A DNA stretch of 64,000 bases from Ignatzschineria rhizosphaerae (lineage in GTDB: Bacteria; Pseudomonadota; Gammaproteobacteria; Cardiobacteriales; Wohlfahrtiimonadaceae), in contig NZ_CP093379.1 in assembly GCF_022655595.1 (NCBI RefSeq), positions 1,856,501-1,920,500 on the forward strand, read 5' to 3'. Under the pieces are notes generated by a model. It saw nothing but the letters and a program-made list of their open reading frames with translations, did not search any database and was not told the DNA's origin. The position numbers and the translations under genes were made by a program. This document shows, piece by piece, positions 55,731-64,000 of this stretch (positions are counted from its first letter, which is position 1; each line of letters starts with the position of its first letter).

Positions 55731-56789
55731 CTAGTTATTATCTTTAGGGGCTATAAATTTCTGTACTCGCCCTTCTCGAAGCAAAACAAAAAGAAAAAAT
55801 GGTGCCCCAAAAATTGCCGTAACAACCCCTACAGGAATTTCAGCAGGCTTTAATATCATAGATCCTAAAGTATCCGCTACCACTAGCACAAAGCCTCCTA
55901 AAAAAATCACGGCTAGAAATAACCTTCGATGATCTGCGCCTAACAATTTACGGGAAACATGGGGGATGACCATTCCCACAAAACCTATAGGGCCGGCAAT
56001 TGCTACAAAAACGCCGGTCATTAAACTGACAATCAAAAAGAGCAGCCCCATCACTCTCCCGCTATTAACACCTCGTGATAACGCAACTACCTCGCCTTGT
56101 TGTAAGAGGTTTAATTCCGGCAGATAGCGGTAAATTAAGGCAAAACAGAGAATCGTGACACCAAGTAGCTGATAAAGATCCATCAAGGAAACAAAAGATA
56201 AGCGTCCCATCATCCAACTCATCATGGCAAGGGCTGAGGAGGATTTTCCAAGTGATTGCAGTAACATTAAAATACTTGAGATAAAAAACGTTAAAATCAC
56301 GCCCATCAACAATAATTTAAAAGGAGAATGCCCACTACGAAAATTCACCTGATAGATCATTACCGTAATTAACCCCGCGCCTATAAAAGCAAAAAAGCTA
56401 ATACCACTAATTACACCAAGAGTTAATGTAACGCCAAAATAGATATAGATCGCAGCCCCAAGACTTGCACCTGCAGCAACGCCTAAGGTAAAAGGCTCTG
56501 CTAAAGGGTTACGTAATATTGCTTGAAAAACTAAGCCAGATAATGATAAACCAGCGCCAACAAGCCATGCTGCAAGCGTCCGAGGGACTCGCATTTGCCA
56601 AAAAATATCACTCCCTTGACTCCAAGGGGTTAAAAACGTTAAGCCAAACATCGGCGCAATGATAAGAGATAGAAGGCTCATGCTGACAATCACAATCATC
56701 ACCCAAAAATGCCGGCGATAAAGGCTATCAAGTAAACCTACCCCTTTTTCATTTTGCCTAGTTGAACTATTTTTCAAATCTTGCACCAT
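55731..56789 (-). CDS. btuC: FecCD-family ABC permease, probable BtuC
   Basis: The 352-residue membrane protein has about ten helices. It shows the FecCD/BtuC features TFLTPWSQGSDIFWQMRVPRTLAAWLVGA-type N-terminus, NPLAEPFTLGVAAGASLGA near 92-110, and VGMVIPHVSRKLLGADHRRLF near 270-290. It lies 8 bp from btuD and upstream of the btuB riboswitch. It works with the ABC protein to move the B12-BtuF load across the inner membrane. Siderophore permeases have the same fold; assignment depends on the locus. Confidence 0.85.
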   Translation of the reverse strand: MVQDLKNSSTRQNEKGVGLLDSLYRRHFWVMIVIVSMSLLSLIIAPMFGLTFLTPWSQGSDIFWQMRVPRTLAAWLVGAGLSLSGLVFQAILRNPLAEPFTLGVAAGASLGAAIYIYFGVTLTLGVISGISFFAFIGAGLITVMIYQVNFRSGHSPFKLLLMGVILTFFISSILMLLQSLGKSSSALAMMSWMMGRLSFVSLMDLYQLLGVTILCFALIYRYLPELNLLQQGEVVALSRGVNSGRVMGLLFLIVSLMTGVFVAIAGPIGFVGMVIPHVSRKLLGADHRRLFLAVIFLGGFVLVVADTLGSMILKPAEIPVGVVTAIFGAPFFLFVLLREGRVQKFIAPKDNN

Positions 56790-56797
56790 GGCCTCTC

Positions 56798-57565
56798 TTA
56801 AAAATAACGCACACGATCATCATGCCAAACTTCCGTAAAGGGATAATCAAACAGCTCTGATAATAAATCTTTCGTTAAGATTGCGTGTGTTTCACCAAAA
56901 GCGATACTCCTCCCAGATTTTAATGCTAAAAGATGGCTGTAATGATGCAACGAGTTCATATCGTGAGTGACTGAAATAATGGTTTTATCCGTTAGTGAAT
57001 GCAGTAAGACTTCCATCTCTTCTTTATATTTAGGATCCATCGCCGCATTAACCTCATCTAAAATAATGATCGGCGTCTCTTGCGCTAAAATACCGGCAAG
57101 ATAGACCCTCTGCCGCTCCCCACCACTTAAACTCATAAGGCGCCTTCCTGCAAAAGAGAGCGCGTTACAACGCGTCAAAGCCTCAATGATAATGGATTCA
57201 TTCTCAGCTTTACTAGTCGTATGGGGAAATCTGCTTAACTCGCACCATTCCCAAACCGTCGTCTCTGCTTCCGGCATTTGTTGCTGCCCAATATAACTTA
57301 AAAGTCTTGCTCGCTCTTTTAATGCGATGTTTAAAAAAGGTCTTTCAGCTATTAGATACTTTTCAAACATTGTTGGAATCATCCCAAGTAACCCCTGCAT
57401 CAAGGTACTCTTTCCTGATCCATTTGCCCCAATTACCGCAAGCTTTGCCCCTTTGGGTAAAGTAAAAGAGATCTCTTGTAATAACTTTTCACCATTAGAG
57501 AGCATCGCTGACATCTTCGATAATGTCAGTATCGGTTTCCACACTTCTTTTGTGTATGATAACAA
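56798..57565 (-). CDS. btuD: ABC transporter ATP-binding protein, probable BtuD
   Basis: The 255 residues have Walker A GANGSGKST near 48-56, the signature LSGGERQRV near 144-152, Walker B IIILDEV near 164-170, and a switch His in ISVTHD. The start is a TTG at 57565 with GGGGGG 6 bp upstream; an ATG at about residue 18 is an alternative. The first gene of btuDC; no riboswitch was found in front of it. Confidence 0.85.
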   Translation of the reverse strand: MLSYTKEVWKPILTLSKMSAMLSNGEKLLQEISFTLPKGAKLAVIGANGSGKSTLMQGLLGMIPTMFEKYLIAERPFLNIALKERARLLSYIGQQQMPEAETTVWEWCELSRFPHTTSKAENESIIIEALTRCNALSFAGRRLMSLSGGERQRVYLAGILAQETPIIILDEVNAAMDPKYKEEMEVLLHSLTDKTIISVTHDMNSLHHYSHLLALKSGRSIAFGETHAILTKDLLSELFDYPFTEVWHDDRVRYF

Positions 57566-57643
57566 CGTAATCCCCCCTTTTATAGTGAAGTCGCCTTAAA
57601 ATTTTCCCAGTAAACTCCATAAATATTGATCTTAAAGTAACTT

Positions 57644-57802
57644 TATAGTCGATCTGGTTTAAGAACTACTATTTTAGAAAATAAAAGAGTACAGCATGTA
57701 CCTTAAACCGGCGTGCACAATGCCGGAAAAATGACTCTTAGGATTCGCATAATCGACGTGCCGGCAATCTGATGCAGTCACTTTCAAACCGATTTTACTA
57801 TA
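57644..57802 (-). repeat. Family A repeat, near full length (159 bp)
   Basis: Starts TATAGTCGATCTGGTTTAAG and ends TTTCAAACCGATTTTACTATA-like. The terminal 18 bp are imperfect inverted repeats. The inverted core contains CAATGCCGGAAAAATGAC and ACGTGCCGGCAATCTGA. A shorter TATAGTGAAGTCG remnant lies at 57582-57600 near the btuD start. Nothing else is in the 368-bp gap except the next terminator. Confidence 0.85.
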
Positions 57803-57915
57803 CCTAGCTTTTCACTGCTGACAAAGCCTTAAGATTAATTCTCAACCTTTCTAAAAATATTTATTTTCTCTTCCCTATAATTTTAATAAAACCAGCCATT
57901 AATCATCAAGAAGAA

Positions 57916-57935
57916 AACCCCTCTTAGATGGGGTT
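57916..57935 (-). terminator. Terminator overlapping the TonB-like stop codon
   Basis: AACCCC and GGGGTT pair around an eight-base loop, followed by TTCTT on the minus strand. It overlaps the last bases of the TonB-like gene. Confidence 0.6.
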
Positions 57936-58749
57936 AATGTAATTGAAAACGAATAGGCTTTAAATCAATCCCCGTTGCCGGCACTTCCTGAATATCAATT
58001 GAACTTAATATCTTTTCTACCGCAGAAATAGCACAACGATCTAGACGCTTAAATCCTGAGCTTTCAATCATCATGACCGATAAGCTTTGCTGATCTTTCA
58101 CAATCATTAAGCGCACAACGCCCTCTTCCCCTCTTCGCTTTGAGCTTTCAGGATAGCATCCCTTTATTTGTGCATGAATTTTAACGGCTAATTCAGAAGC
58201 AAACTGATCCCCCGTTCTAGCTTGAAGATTCCGCGATCTTTCTGCTTCTGTTTTTACCACTTGTTGCCTTTCTTCTAACTTTTGAGCTTCTAACTTACGA
58301 GCTTCTAGCGGCTTAGAAAGTTCATTTTTTGGGTTAGTGGTTAAGGATGGCTCTTTTTCTAACATGTCATCAATGCTAGAGATTTCACCAACCTCAGAGG
58401 CCTTCGGAAGAACTTGCTCAATAGCAGGCTCCTTTAAGGCTATCAGATCTACGGCGCCATACTCCTTATCCGCTAAAGGCATTGACTGTAATGAAGTCTT
58501 ACGACTTTCATCCTCTACTGATTTAAGGAGCTCATCATCTTCTACGGTTTTTAAATCGAGAGATGCATCCTTAGAAGGTCTGCTTACAACAATCTCTAAC
58601 GTAAAATCCATCTGTTGTGTTTGACTGCCAGCAACTTGAGAAAGGGCAAGTTCTTGCGCTTGATAAAAAGAGAGCCCAAGCAGCAAAATGCCGGCATTGA
58701 GCATTAGGGAGAGTAGTAATGCCAATAGCTTAACTCTTCCCCACTTCAT
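57934..58749 (-). CDS. TonB-like energy transducer
   Basis: The 271-residue protein starts with one hydrophobic helix (about 8-30), followed by a charged flexible stretch (about 45-180) and a C-terminal domain of about 85 residues. That domain shows the TonB/TolA-like pattern SSKRRGEEGVVRLMIVKDQ and LDRCAISAVEKILSS. It probably transmits the proton-motive force to the BtuB-type receptor, as its place beside the btu genes suggests. I prefer the ATG at 58749; a GTG at 58752 overlaps. No exbB or exbD is seen in this window. Confidence 0.75.
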   Translation of the reverse strand: MKWGRVKLLALLLSLMLNAGILLLGLSFYQAQELALSQVAGSQTQQMDFTLEIVVSRPSKDASLDLKTVEDDELLKSVEDESRKTSLQSMPLADKEYGAVDLIALKEPAIEQVLPKASEVGEISSIDDMLEKEPSLTTNPKNELSKPLEARKLEAQKLEERQQVVKTEAERSRNLQARTGDQFASELAVKIHAQIKGCYPESSKRRGEEGVVRLMIVKDQQSLSVMMIESSGFKRLDRCAISAVEKILSSIDIQEVPATGIDLKPIRFQLH

Positions 58750-58752
58750 CAC

Positions 58753-59484
58753 TTATTGCCCTTGCCAAAGCTTTAATAACTGCATAAAGCGCTTATAATC
58801 AACAAGGTAATCTGCTAAATCTGGAAGCATCCAAAATTGCCAGCAAAGATAGAGCATACTCAGCGTTATTACCCCAAAAATAGTAGATAATATGATTGAG
58901 AAAAATTGCATCGCTATAGATAACGTCTTTGGCGCTCCATAACGATTCTTCACGCTTTGACTAGGCACTGCTATCGCAGAAATTAAAATTGCGATATAGA
59001 GCAAAATTACAATATTAAACCACCGTTTTTTCTCTGCTAAAAAAGCAATCCATTCCGGCGAGAAAAGTCCTTGAAACAGTGAGAGACTTGGAGTCTCTAT
59101 AAACTTCTTCATCTTTGCCATAAAGAGTAGGAGATTACTCTCCTTTAACAGCGCAATCAGCTCTGATGCAAAGAGAATTAATATCCCATAAAACAATAAT
59201 AGTGGCATCAAGGCTATTAAAGGAGAGATTCCAGCATCTTTAAAACGGCCAATATAACCATAACTAAAGCCAAACATTAAAAATAACGCAAACGCCAATA
59301 GATAATATTGTAAATTCACAATCTGCATAATGAACGTCATAATTGCCGGTAAGCTCGTATTCCTAAGTGGTGCATAAGCCATCACAATGGCATAAACTAC
59401 CACCAAAAATAGTAGCCATAACATACCAGAAATCGATAGAAATAGACGGCGATTTAAACGGGGGATACTAAAAAACTCCGGCAT
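58753..59484 (-). CDS. Five-TM membrane protein of unknown function
   Basis: The 243-residue protein has about five hydrophobic helices and the segment GYIGRFKDAGISPLIAL, which weakly resembles the RxxHDxGxS block of DUF805 (YhaH-like) membrane proteins. The start is set at 59484 because AGAGGA lies directly upstream; a TTG at 59502 also opens the frame. It ends 3 bp before the TonB-like start and is probably co-translated with it. Whether it helps TonB function is unknown. Confidence 0.65.
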   Translation of the reverse strand: MPEFFSIPRLNRRLFLSISGMLWLLFLVVVYAIVMAYAPLRNTSLPAIMTFIMQIVNLQYYLLAFALFLMFGFSYGYIGRFKDAGISPLIALMPLLLFYGILILFASELIALLKESNLLLFMAKMKKFIETPSLSLFQGLFSPEWIAFLAEKKRWFNIVILLYIAILISAIAVPSQSVKNRYGAPKTLSIAMQFFSIILSTIFGVITLSMLYLCWQFWMLPDLADYLVDYKRFMQLLKLWQGQ

Positions 59485-59633
59485 ATTTCCTCTCTTAATC
59501 AAAACTTCATATAGTACGATAATTGCTTAGGTAACTGATAATAACGGTTGATCACTATTCTAATTAAAATCTGTCTATAAAAACAATTATTCAATAGTTT
59601 TAGTTTTTATCTCAGAACGCTTTGCCGTAATTT

Positions 59634-61610
59634 TTAGCGCTCAAGTGTATCGAGCATTGCTTGTAATCCTGCTAAAGTTTTCGTGGTATTTTCTCGCATC
59701 GCTTCTTTTGATGGCGCTTCCCCTGTTTTATGCCAAGTGATATTGTCTTCTGGCAGTTCATGAAGAAAACGACTTACTTTACAAGATTCCCACTCACCGT
59801 AACGCTTACGTTGCCGGCAATAGGTGATATCAAGTTTTTGCCTAGCCCTTGTCACGCCTACATAAAAAAGCCGGCGCTCCTCTTCCACCATATCGTTATC
59901 GATACTATTGCGATGCGGTAAAATATCTTCCTCTAATCCCACCATAAAAACATAAGGGAATTCTAACCCCTTTGCGCTATGAAGCGTCATTAAGGTCACG
60001 GCATTCTCCTCCTTTTCCTCGTTTTGATTCTCTAAAATAGAGATCAAAGTCAGATGAGAGAGAATCTCCCCAAGCGGCGCTGACTCCCCGGCGAACCATT
60101 CCCTTAATGCATTGACACTATTTTTTTTACGCTCAAAAGCTTTGGGAGATGACGATTGCTCCCTTAAATACTCATCATAACCAATGGCATTGGTGAGCTT
60201 ATCAAAAAGCGTCTCCACATTCATCTCATACTTGCCAAGCTCTCGAATCATTTTGGCAAACATGGCGCATTTTTGCCCACTTTTACCGATAAAACTACTT
60301 AAGTGCGGATGCTCTAATGTTTCAAAAAGGGAAAGGTTATGTAACGTGGCAAACTCTGTGATTTTCTTTAAAGTCACCGCGCCAATCTCTCTTTTAGGAA
60401 TATTAATAATCCGTAGTAGTGAGGGATTATCCTCTGGATTCATAATCAATTTTAAATAAGAGAGAAGGTCTTTTACTTCTGGCTGCTGAAAAAAGCTCGT
60501 CCCCCCCACAACCTTTACCGGGATACCGCGCATTCTTAGCGCCATCTCAAAAATTCGTGACTGATGATTCCCTCGATAAAGCACCGCATAATCACTATAT
60601 TGACTACCATGAAGCATCGCATCATGAACGATCGTTGTGGCCACATATTCCGCTTCTGCTTCGGCACTTTTAAAATCCCGAATTTCAATACGCTCACCAT
60701 CCCCTAAATTAGACCAAAGCGCCTTATCATAAAGGTGAGGATTCAGAGAGATCACATGGTTTGCTGCTTTTAAGATATGTCCTGTAGAGCGATAATTTTG
60801 CTCTAGTTTCACAAGCGTTAATGTGGGGAAATCAACTTTCAGTTGATGTAAATTCTCAGGCCTTGCCCCGCGCCAAGCGTAGATTGATTGATCGTCATCC
60901 CCAACAACTGTAAGATGCTTGCCATTACCAATTAAGAGCTTCACTAATTCATACTGACATAGATTCGTATCTTGATATTCATCCACAAGCATATAACGAA
61001 TCTCTTTTTGCCAATAGCTTCTCACCTCGATATTTTCTCGAAGAAGTTGCATCGGCAATAAAATAAGATCATCAAAATCAATGGCATTATAAGAGAGCAT
61101 CTGCGCTTGATATCGCTCATAAAGTTCAACTAAGCTCTGCTCATACTCATCTATCGCATCTTCTCTTAAAGAAACTAAAGAGCGCATGTCATTTTTCCAC
61201 ATGGAAATTCGATCAAGTGCTAAACGAATTGTATCGCTATCGGCTTCAATTAAAGATTCCATAAGCTGAAACGTATCTTTTTGATCGTAAATTGAGAACC
61301 CCTTACGAAGCCCAAGAAGTTTTCCATGCTTTTTTAAAATGGATAATCCTAAAGTGTGAAAAGTAGAAACTTTCACTTTTCGCCCTTTCTCTTTACCTAA
61401 AGTTCCCGCTAAACGATCTGCCATCTCTTTTGCGGCTTTATTGGTAAAAGTTACGGCATAAACAGCTCTAGGATCGTAAAACTGTGCTTCGATTAGATAT
61501 TTAATCTTCTCAGTAATCACTCTCGTTTTACCAGATCCGGCGCCCGCTAAGACTAATAATGGCGTGTGAATATGATTGACGGCACTTGCCTGTTCAGGAT
61601 TTAATTTCAT
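59634..61610 (-). CDS. rep: ATP-dependent DNA helicase Rep
   Basis: UvrD/Rep superfamily 1A 3'-5' helicase that helps replication forks pass protein barriers. At 658 residues it is close to E. coli Rep (673). It shows LAGAGSGKTRV near 21-31 (Walker A), the family VDEYQDTN near 214, GDDDQSIYAWRGA, QNYRSTGHIL and the C-terminal TLHSAKGLEFPYVF near 550. The start is not supported by a strong Shine-Dalgarno. Rep rather than UvrD is favoured by length and by the QNYRST motif context, but UvrD is possible. Confidence 0.85.
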   Translation of the reverse strand: MKLNPEQASAVNHIHTPLLVLAGAGSGKTRVITEKIKYLIEAQFYDPRAVYAVTFTNKAAKEMADRLAGTLGKEKGRKVKVSTFHTLGLSILKKHGKLLGLRKGFSIYDQKDTFQLMESLIEADSDTIRLALDRISMWKNDMRSLVSLREDAIDEYEQSLVELYERYQAQMLSYNAIDFDDLILLPMQLLRENIEVRSYWQKEIRYMLVDEYQDTNLCQYELVKLLIGNGKHLTVVGDDDQSIYAWRGARPENLHQLKVDFPTLTLVKLEQNYRSTGHILKAANHVISLNPHLYDKALWSNLGDGERIEIRDFKSAEAEAEYVATTIVHDAMLHGSQYSDYAVLYRGNHQSRIFEMALRMRGIPVKVVGGTSFFQQPEVKDLLSYLKLIMNPEDNPSLLRIINIPKREIGAVTLKKITEFATLHNLSLFETLEHPHLSSFIGKSGQKCAMFAKMIRELGKYEMNVETLFDKLTNAIGYDEYLREQSSSPKAFERKKNSVNALREWFAGESAPLGEILSHLTLISILENQNEEKEENAVTLMTLHSAKGLEFPYVFMVGLEEDILPHRNSIDNDMVEEERRLFYVGVTRARQKLDITYCRQRKRYGEWESCKVSRFLHELPEDNITWHKTGEAPSKEAMRENTTKTLAGLQAMLDTLER

Positions 61611-61718
61611 AGCACGTTTTTAACCTCTGACGCTGACCTATAGTTGACCTATAGCTAATCTATAATGATTACTTATCACGATTACCTTTCAGGGCAAAAT
61701 GAAAGCCTCTTTACCGGC

Positions 61719-61752
61719 AAAAAATGATGGCTCAAGCATCTGCCTAAGCCAT
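61719..61752 (-). terminator. Rho-independent terminator of kdsD
   Basis: On the minus strand ATGGCTTAGGC pairs with GCTTGAGCCAT around a short loop, followed by CATTTTTTG. Stem 11 bp, about 80 bp after the kdsD stop codon. Confidence 0.85.
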
Positions 61753-61832
61753 ATTATGATTCTTTAATAGAGACACAATCTTGAGATGCCGTCTCTGATA
61801 ATTCTTTTCTTTAAAAAATATTGATCAATACC

Positions 61833-62816
61833 TTAAATAACGCGTGCTTGTAATAGATGATGCATGTGAATTAGCCCTAGCACCACATTATTCTCCACAA
61901 CAGGTAACGCTGTAATACGCTTAGTCTCCATTAAATGAACCGCATCCACGGCTAATGCTTCCGGGGAGATTGTAAAAGGCGTTCTTGTCATACAATCTGC
62001 CATCGTTAATTCATGCACATCTTTACCTGTCATTAGTGACCGGCGAAGATCCCCTTCGGTAAATACCCCCAAAAGATGGTGCGCATCATCTACCGCAACA
62101 GAAACACCTAAAGGCTTTTGCGTCATCGCTAATAATGTATCCGTCAGAGAGCTAGTTTCAGGAATTGCCGCAAGTTCTTCAAAGGGCGCCATAATATCTT
62201 GCACCCGCAAAAGTAAACGACGACCTAACTTGCCACCAGGATGGGAGAATGCAAAATCTTCTGAGGTAAACCCGCGCATCTCAAGGAGCGTCACCGCAAC
62301 CGCGTCACCCATCGCAAGTGCTGCCGTTGTACTTGCTGTAGGCGCAAGATTTAGTGGACACGCTTCACGCTCGACCTTCACAAGGAGATGAAAATTAGAA
62401 GCACGAGCCAGTGTGGAGTTAGCGTTCCCCGTCATAGAAATTAGCGGAATTTGACGACGCGCAATAATGGGAAGAATCGAGATAATTTCATCTGTTTCCC
62501 CCGAATTAGAGAGTGCTAAAACCACATCAATCTCTGTCAGCATTCCTAAGTCACCATGACTTGCTTCTGCTGGGTGCACAAAAAATGCCGGCGTTCCGGT
62601 ACTTGCTAGTGTTGCGGCAATTTTACTACCCACATGACCTGATTTCCCCATTCCTGTGACCACAACACGTCCACGGCAATCTCTTAGTAACTCACAGATT
62701 TTGACAAAATTGGTATCAATCTCTGATTGCAATGCTAATACCGCATCTGCTTCAATTTTTAATACTTCTTTTGCGCTCGCAATATAGCTCTCTGCAGTTC
62801 TCTCTTTCATCTTCAT
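61833..62816 (-). CDS. kdsD: Arabinose-5-phosphate isomerase (KdsD/GutQ)
   Basis: Converts ribulose-5-phosphate to arabinose-5-phosphate, the first step to Kdo for lipopolysaccharide. The 327 residues have an N-terminal SIS domain (VVTGMGKSGHVGSKIAATLASTGTPA near 54-79, PAEASHGDLGM near 83-93) and two C-terminal CBS domains (about 205-325). It stands alone, without kdsC or lpt genes nearby. KdsD and GutQ cannot be told apart from sequence. Confidence 0.93.
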   Translation of the reverse strand: MKMKERTAESYIASAKEVLKIEADAVLALQSEIDTNFVKICELLRDCRGRVVVTGMGKSGHVGSKIAATLASTGTPAFFVHPAEASHGDLGMLTEIDVVLALSNSGETDEIISILPIIARRQIPLISMTGNANSTLARASNFHLLVKVEREACPLNLAPTASTTAALAMGDAVAVTLLEMRGFTSEDFAFSHPGGKLGRRLLLRVQDIMAPFEELAAIPETSSLTDTLLAMTQKPLGVSVAVDDAHHLLGVFTEGDLRRSLMTGKDVHELTMADCMTRTPFTISPEALAVDAVHLMETKRITALPVVENNVVLGLIHMHHLLQARVI

Positions 62817-63066
62817 CTCACAATCGCTAGGTTATAAAAATGTTTCAATTATAGCGCATCAAGTTTTTTATCAAAAATTACTTCTCTAAAACACCACTAA
62901 CACATTGATATCTAATAACCTTCATGACTATAATTGCAAAGCAATCAATCTTATAGTAAGCGTTTTAAAAAAATCTTTTACTTAGAAAATAAAGGCGCGA
63001 TTAACTTAGAGCTTCTTGATAACAAGAAAACCATATCACTTATTAAACAATCCCCCCTAAGGCTAT

Positions 63067-63366
63067 ATGAATAATCATAAAATTATCCTCACCGTTACCT
63101 CGCTCTATCTCATAATCATCTATCTTGTTACTTATTTTATTTACCAAGAAAATATCTATTATCCCGGTTGTTCCGGAATGAGCTGCGTGGTTGGCAATAT
63201 GATGACAGGATTTTTAAGCTTTATAGGTTTTCTAATACTTATCGTGCTAAATTTCATCTTTACCAGAAAACTCATCAATAAATATGCGCCGCAATATCTA
63301 AACCAATTAACCACGCTTCATTTAATAAGTTTGGGCACTCTGTTACTACTATTTTATATCGATTAG
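63067..63366 (+). CDS. Small three-TM membrane protein, unknown
   Basis: The 99-residue protein has three hydrophobic segments (about 7-26, 45-65, 80-97) separated by a short exposed loop with two cysteines (PGCSGMSC). I do not recognise a family. No Shine-Dalgarno is clear. Its position between kdsD and an IS end suggests an independent or recently acquired gene; low confidence that it is expressed. Confidence 0.5.
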   Translation: MNNHKIILTVTSLYLIIIYLVTYFIYQENIYYPGCSGMSCVVGNMMTGFLSFIGFLILIVLNFIFTRKLINKYAPQYLNQLTTLHLISLGTLLLLFYID

Positions 63367-63373
63367 CTAACGT

Positions 63374-63547
63374 TATAGTAAGATTAAGTAAGATCGGTTT
63401 AAAAGCCACTGAATCAGATTGCCGGCGCATCGGTCATGAGAAACGCAAAAATCATTCTACCCCGCATCGTGCATGCAAGCTTGTTTGATTGACATGCTGT
63501 ACATTTTTACTATTTTAAGTAGCGTTTATTTAACCAAATAGACTATA
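63374..63547 (+). repeat. Family A repeat next to an IS end
   Basis: Starts TATAGTAAGATTAAG, then GATCGGTTTAAAAG, CAGATTGCCGGCGCATCGG, ATTCTACCCCGCATCG, and ends AACCAAATAGACTATA. It ends 13 bp before the end of the IS481-like element. It shows that IS copies and the A repeats share the same gap. Confidence 0.8.
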
Positions 63548-63559
63548 AAAATCACTACC

Positions 63560-64000
63560 TGTTAGAAATCGGCGGGTTGTTTACACTTCAGTGTTAAAAT
63601 AATTTTCTAAAACTTCATAAGGCGTTAAACCATTAATACCCTTATGAGGTTTTACTGTGTTGTAATAGTTTAAAAATCGTTTTAGCTTCTTTTTCCGATC
63701 ATCTGAACTGATAAACTCTTCCTGATTATGCCACATTTCCATGAGTGTTCGAATGACTCTTTCTGCTTTTCCATTCGTTTGAGGGCAAGCTGGCTTTGTA
63801 AACTTTTGATTAATCTTATGTGTTAGACACATTTCGACAAAGGCATGTTCTGATGTACCTTTATACTCACGACCATTATCCGAATAGGTGCATTCTACAG
63901 TATAGGGACACTGTTCTAACAGATCCCATCGAAGAAATTCAGCAGCACTAAACTGTGATTTATCAGGATAAATACCGGCATAAAGTTCTCTTGAAAAATC
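63560..64000 (-). mobile_element. 3' end of an IS481-type insertion sequence (runs off the window)
   Basis: The element end reads TGTTAGAAATCGGCGGGTTG, a TGT-starting terminus of the kind seen in IS481/IS3-type elements, and carries the transposase tail described separately. The other end lies beyond 64000, so its inverted repeat and target duplication cannot be checked. Confidence 0.75.
63581..64000 (-). CDS. IS481-type DDE transposase, C-terminal part
   Basis: The frame is open from the window edge to the stop at 63581 (about 139 residues). It contains the catalytic-core motif YSDNGREYKG with an Asp, a KPACPQTNGKAERVIRTL segment with the catalytic Glu in GKAERV, and the C-terminal YNTVKPHKGINGLTPYEVL. 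The Asp-to-Glu distance is about 38 residues. This is the DDE integrase core of the IS481 (or close IS3) type. The upstream part is off the window, so completeness is unknown. Confidence 0.85.
   Translation of the reverse strand, partial: DFSRELYAGIYPDKSQFSAAEFLRWDLLEQCPYTVECTYSDNGREYKGTSEHAFVEMCLTHKINQKFTKPACPQTNGKAERVIRTLMEMWHNQEEFISSDDRKKKLKRFLNYYNTVKPHKGINGLTPYEVLENYFNTEV

Noticed and set aside
57566-57933. Second cobalamin riboswitch upstream of btuD
   Set aside because: No GCCACTG or B12-box motif is seen; the gap holds a family A repeat and a short remnant.
1-64000. tRNA, rRNA, tmRNA, prophage and defence genes
   Set aside because: No TTCGAATC-type T-loops, rRNA blocks, phage structural genes or restriction/toxin genes were recognised.

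Overview
This is a chromosomal segment of an AT-rich (about 40% GC by eye) gammaproteobacterium. The conserved block ndk-rlmN-pilF-rodZ-hisS-yfgM-bamB-der, with hexR, zapE, yajQ, rodZ and bamB, places it in the Gammaproteobacteria. Low GC, type IV pilus and competence genes and the gene content suggest a Cardiobacteriales-type organism (Ignatzschineria/Wohlfahrtiimonas-like). The genus is a guess. Almost all genes are housekeeping. There is no tRNA, rRNA, CRISPR array, prophage or recognisable defence island.

Layout. 1-9.7 kb: membrane-anchored TPR protein, apaH, engB-glk-hexR-truA, trpS, scpA, then a comEA-like DNA-binding protein and a FimT-like pseudopilin. 9.7-13.2 kb: a YkvI-type transporter, a broken secreted alpha/beta-hydrolase with three lesions, and an AI-2E-family permease. 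13.4-16.1 kb: a soluble RnfB-like ferredoxin, nth, a PhzF-family enzyme and a small lipoprotein. 16.7-24.7 kb: NMO-like flavoprotein, tatD, a UPF0149 protein, hupB, lon and uvrB. 25-35.5 kb: yajQ, proC, yggT, tadA, zapE, a YdiJ-type FAD/Fe-S dehydrogenase, a quinone oxidoreductase and a YeiH-type exporter. 35.4-39.5 kb: ogt and a three-gene module (ATP-grasp ligase, inactive transglutaminase with 7 TM, retropepsin-like protease). 39.8-42.8 kb: tex and a lipoprotein. 43.2-51.9 kb: the ndk-to-der block. 52.4-58.8 kb: a vitamin B12 uptake locus (btuF, btuB under a cobalamin riboswitch, btuC, btuD) and a TonB-like protein. 59.6-64 kb: rep, kdsD, a small membrane protein and the 3' end of an IS481-type element.

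The most unusual layer lies between the genes. About twenty copies of short repeats of three related families (A about 140-175 bp, B about 170 bp, C about 65 bp) fill most intergenic gaps. They share outer ends of the form TATAGT...ACTATA, often followed by GGTTTAA, so they look like MITEs built like the Correia elements of Neisseria. Some are chimeric and one is a threefold tandem array. A second signal is the palindrome GCCGGC (usually TGCCGGC), which appears much more often than base composition predicts, in several reading frames and inside genes. It could be a DNA uptake or modification motif.

Functionally, the engB-glk-hexR group links glucose phosphorylation to its likely regulator. 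The B12 locus forms a complete outer-to-inner-membrane import path. comEA, fimT and pilF fit a naturally competent, piliated bacterium.
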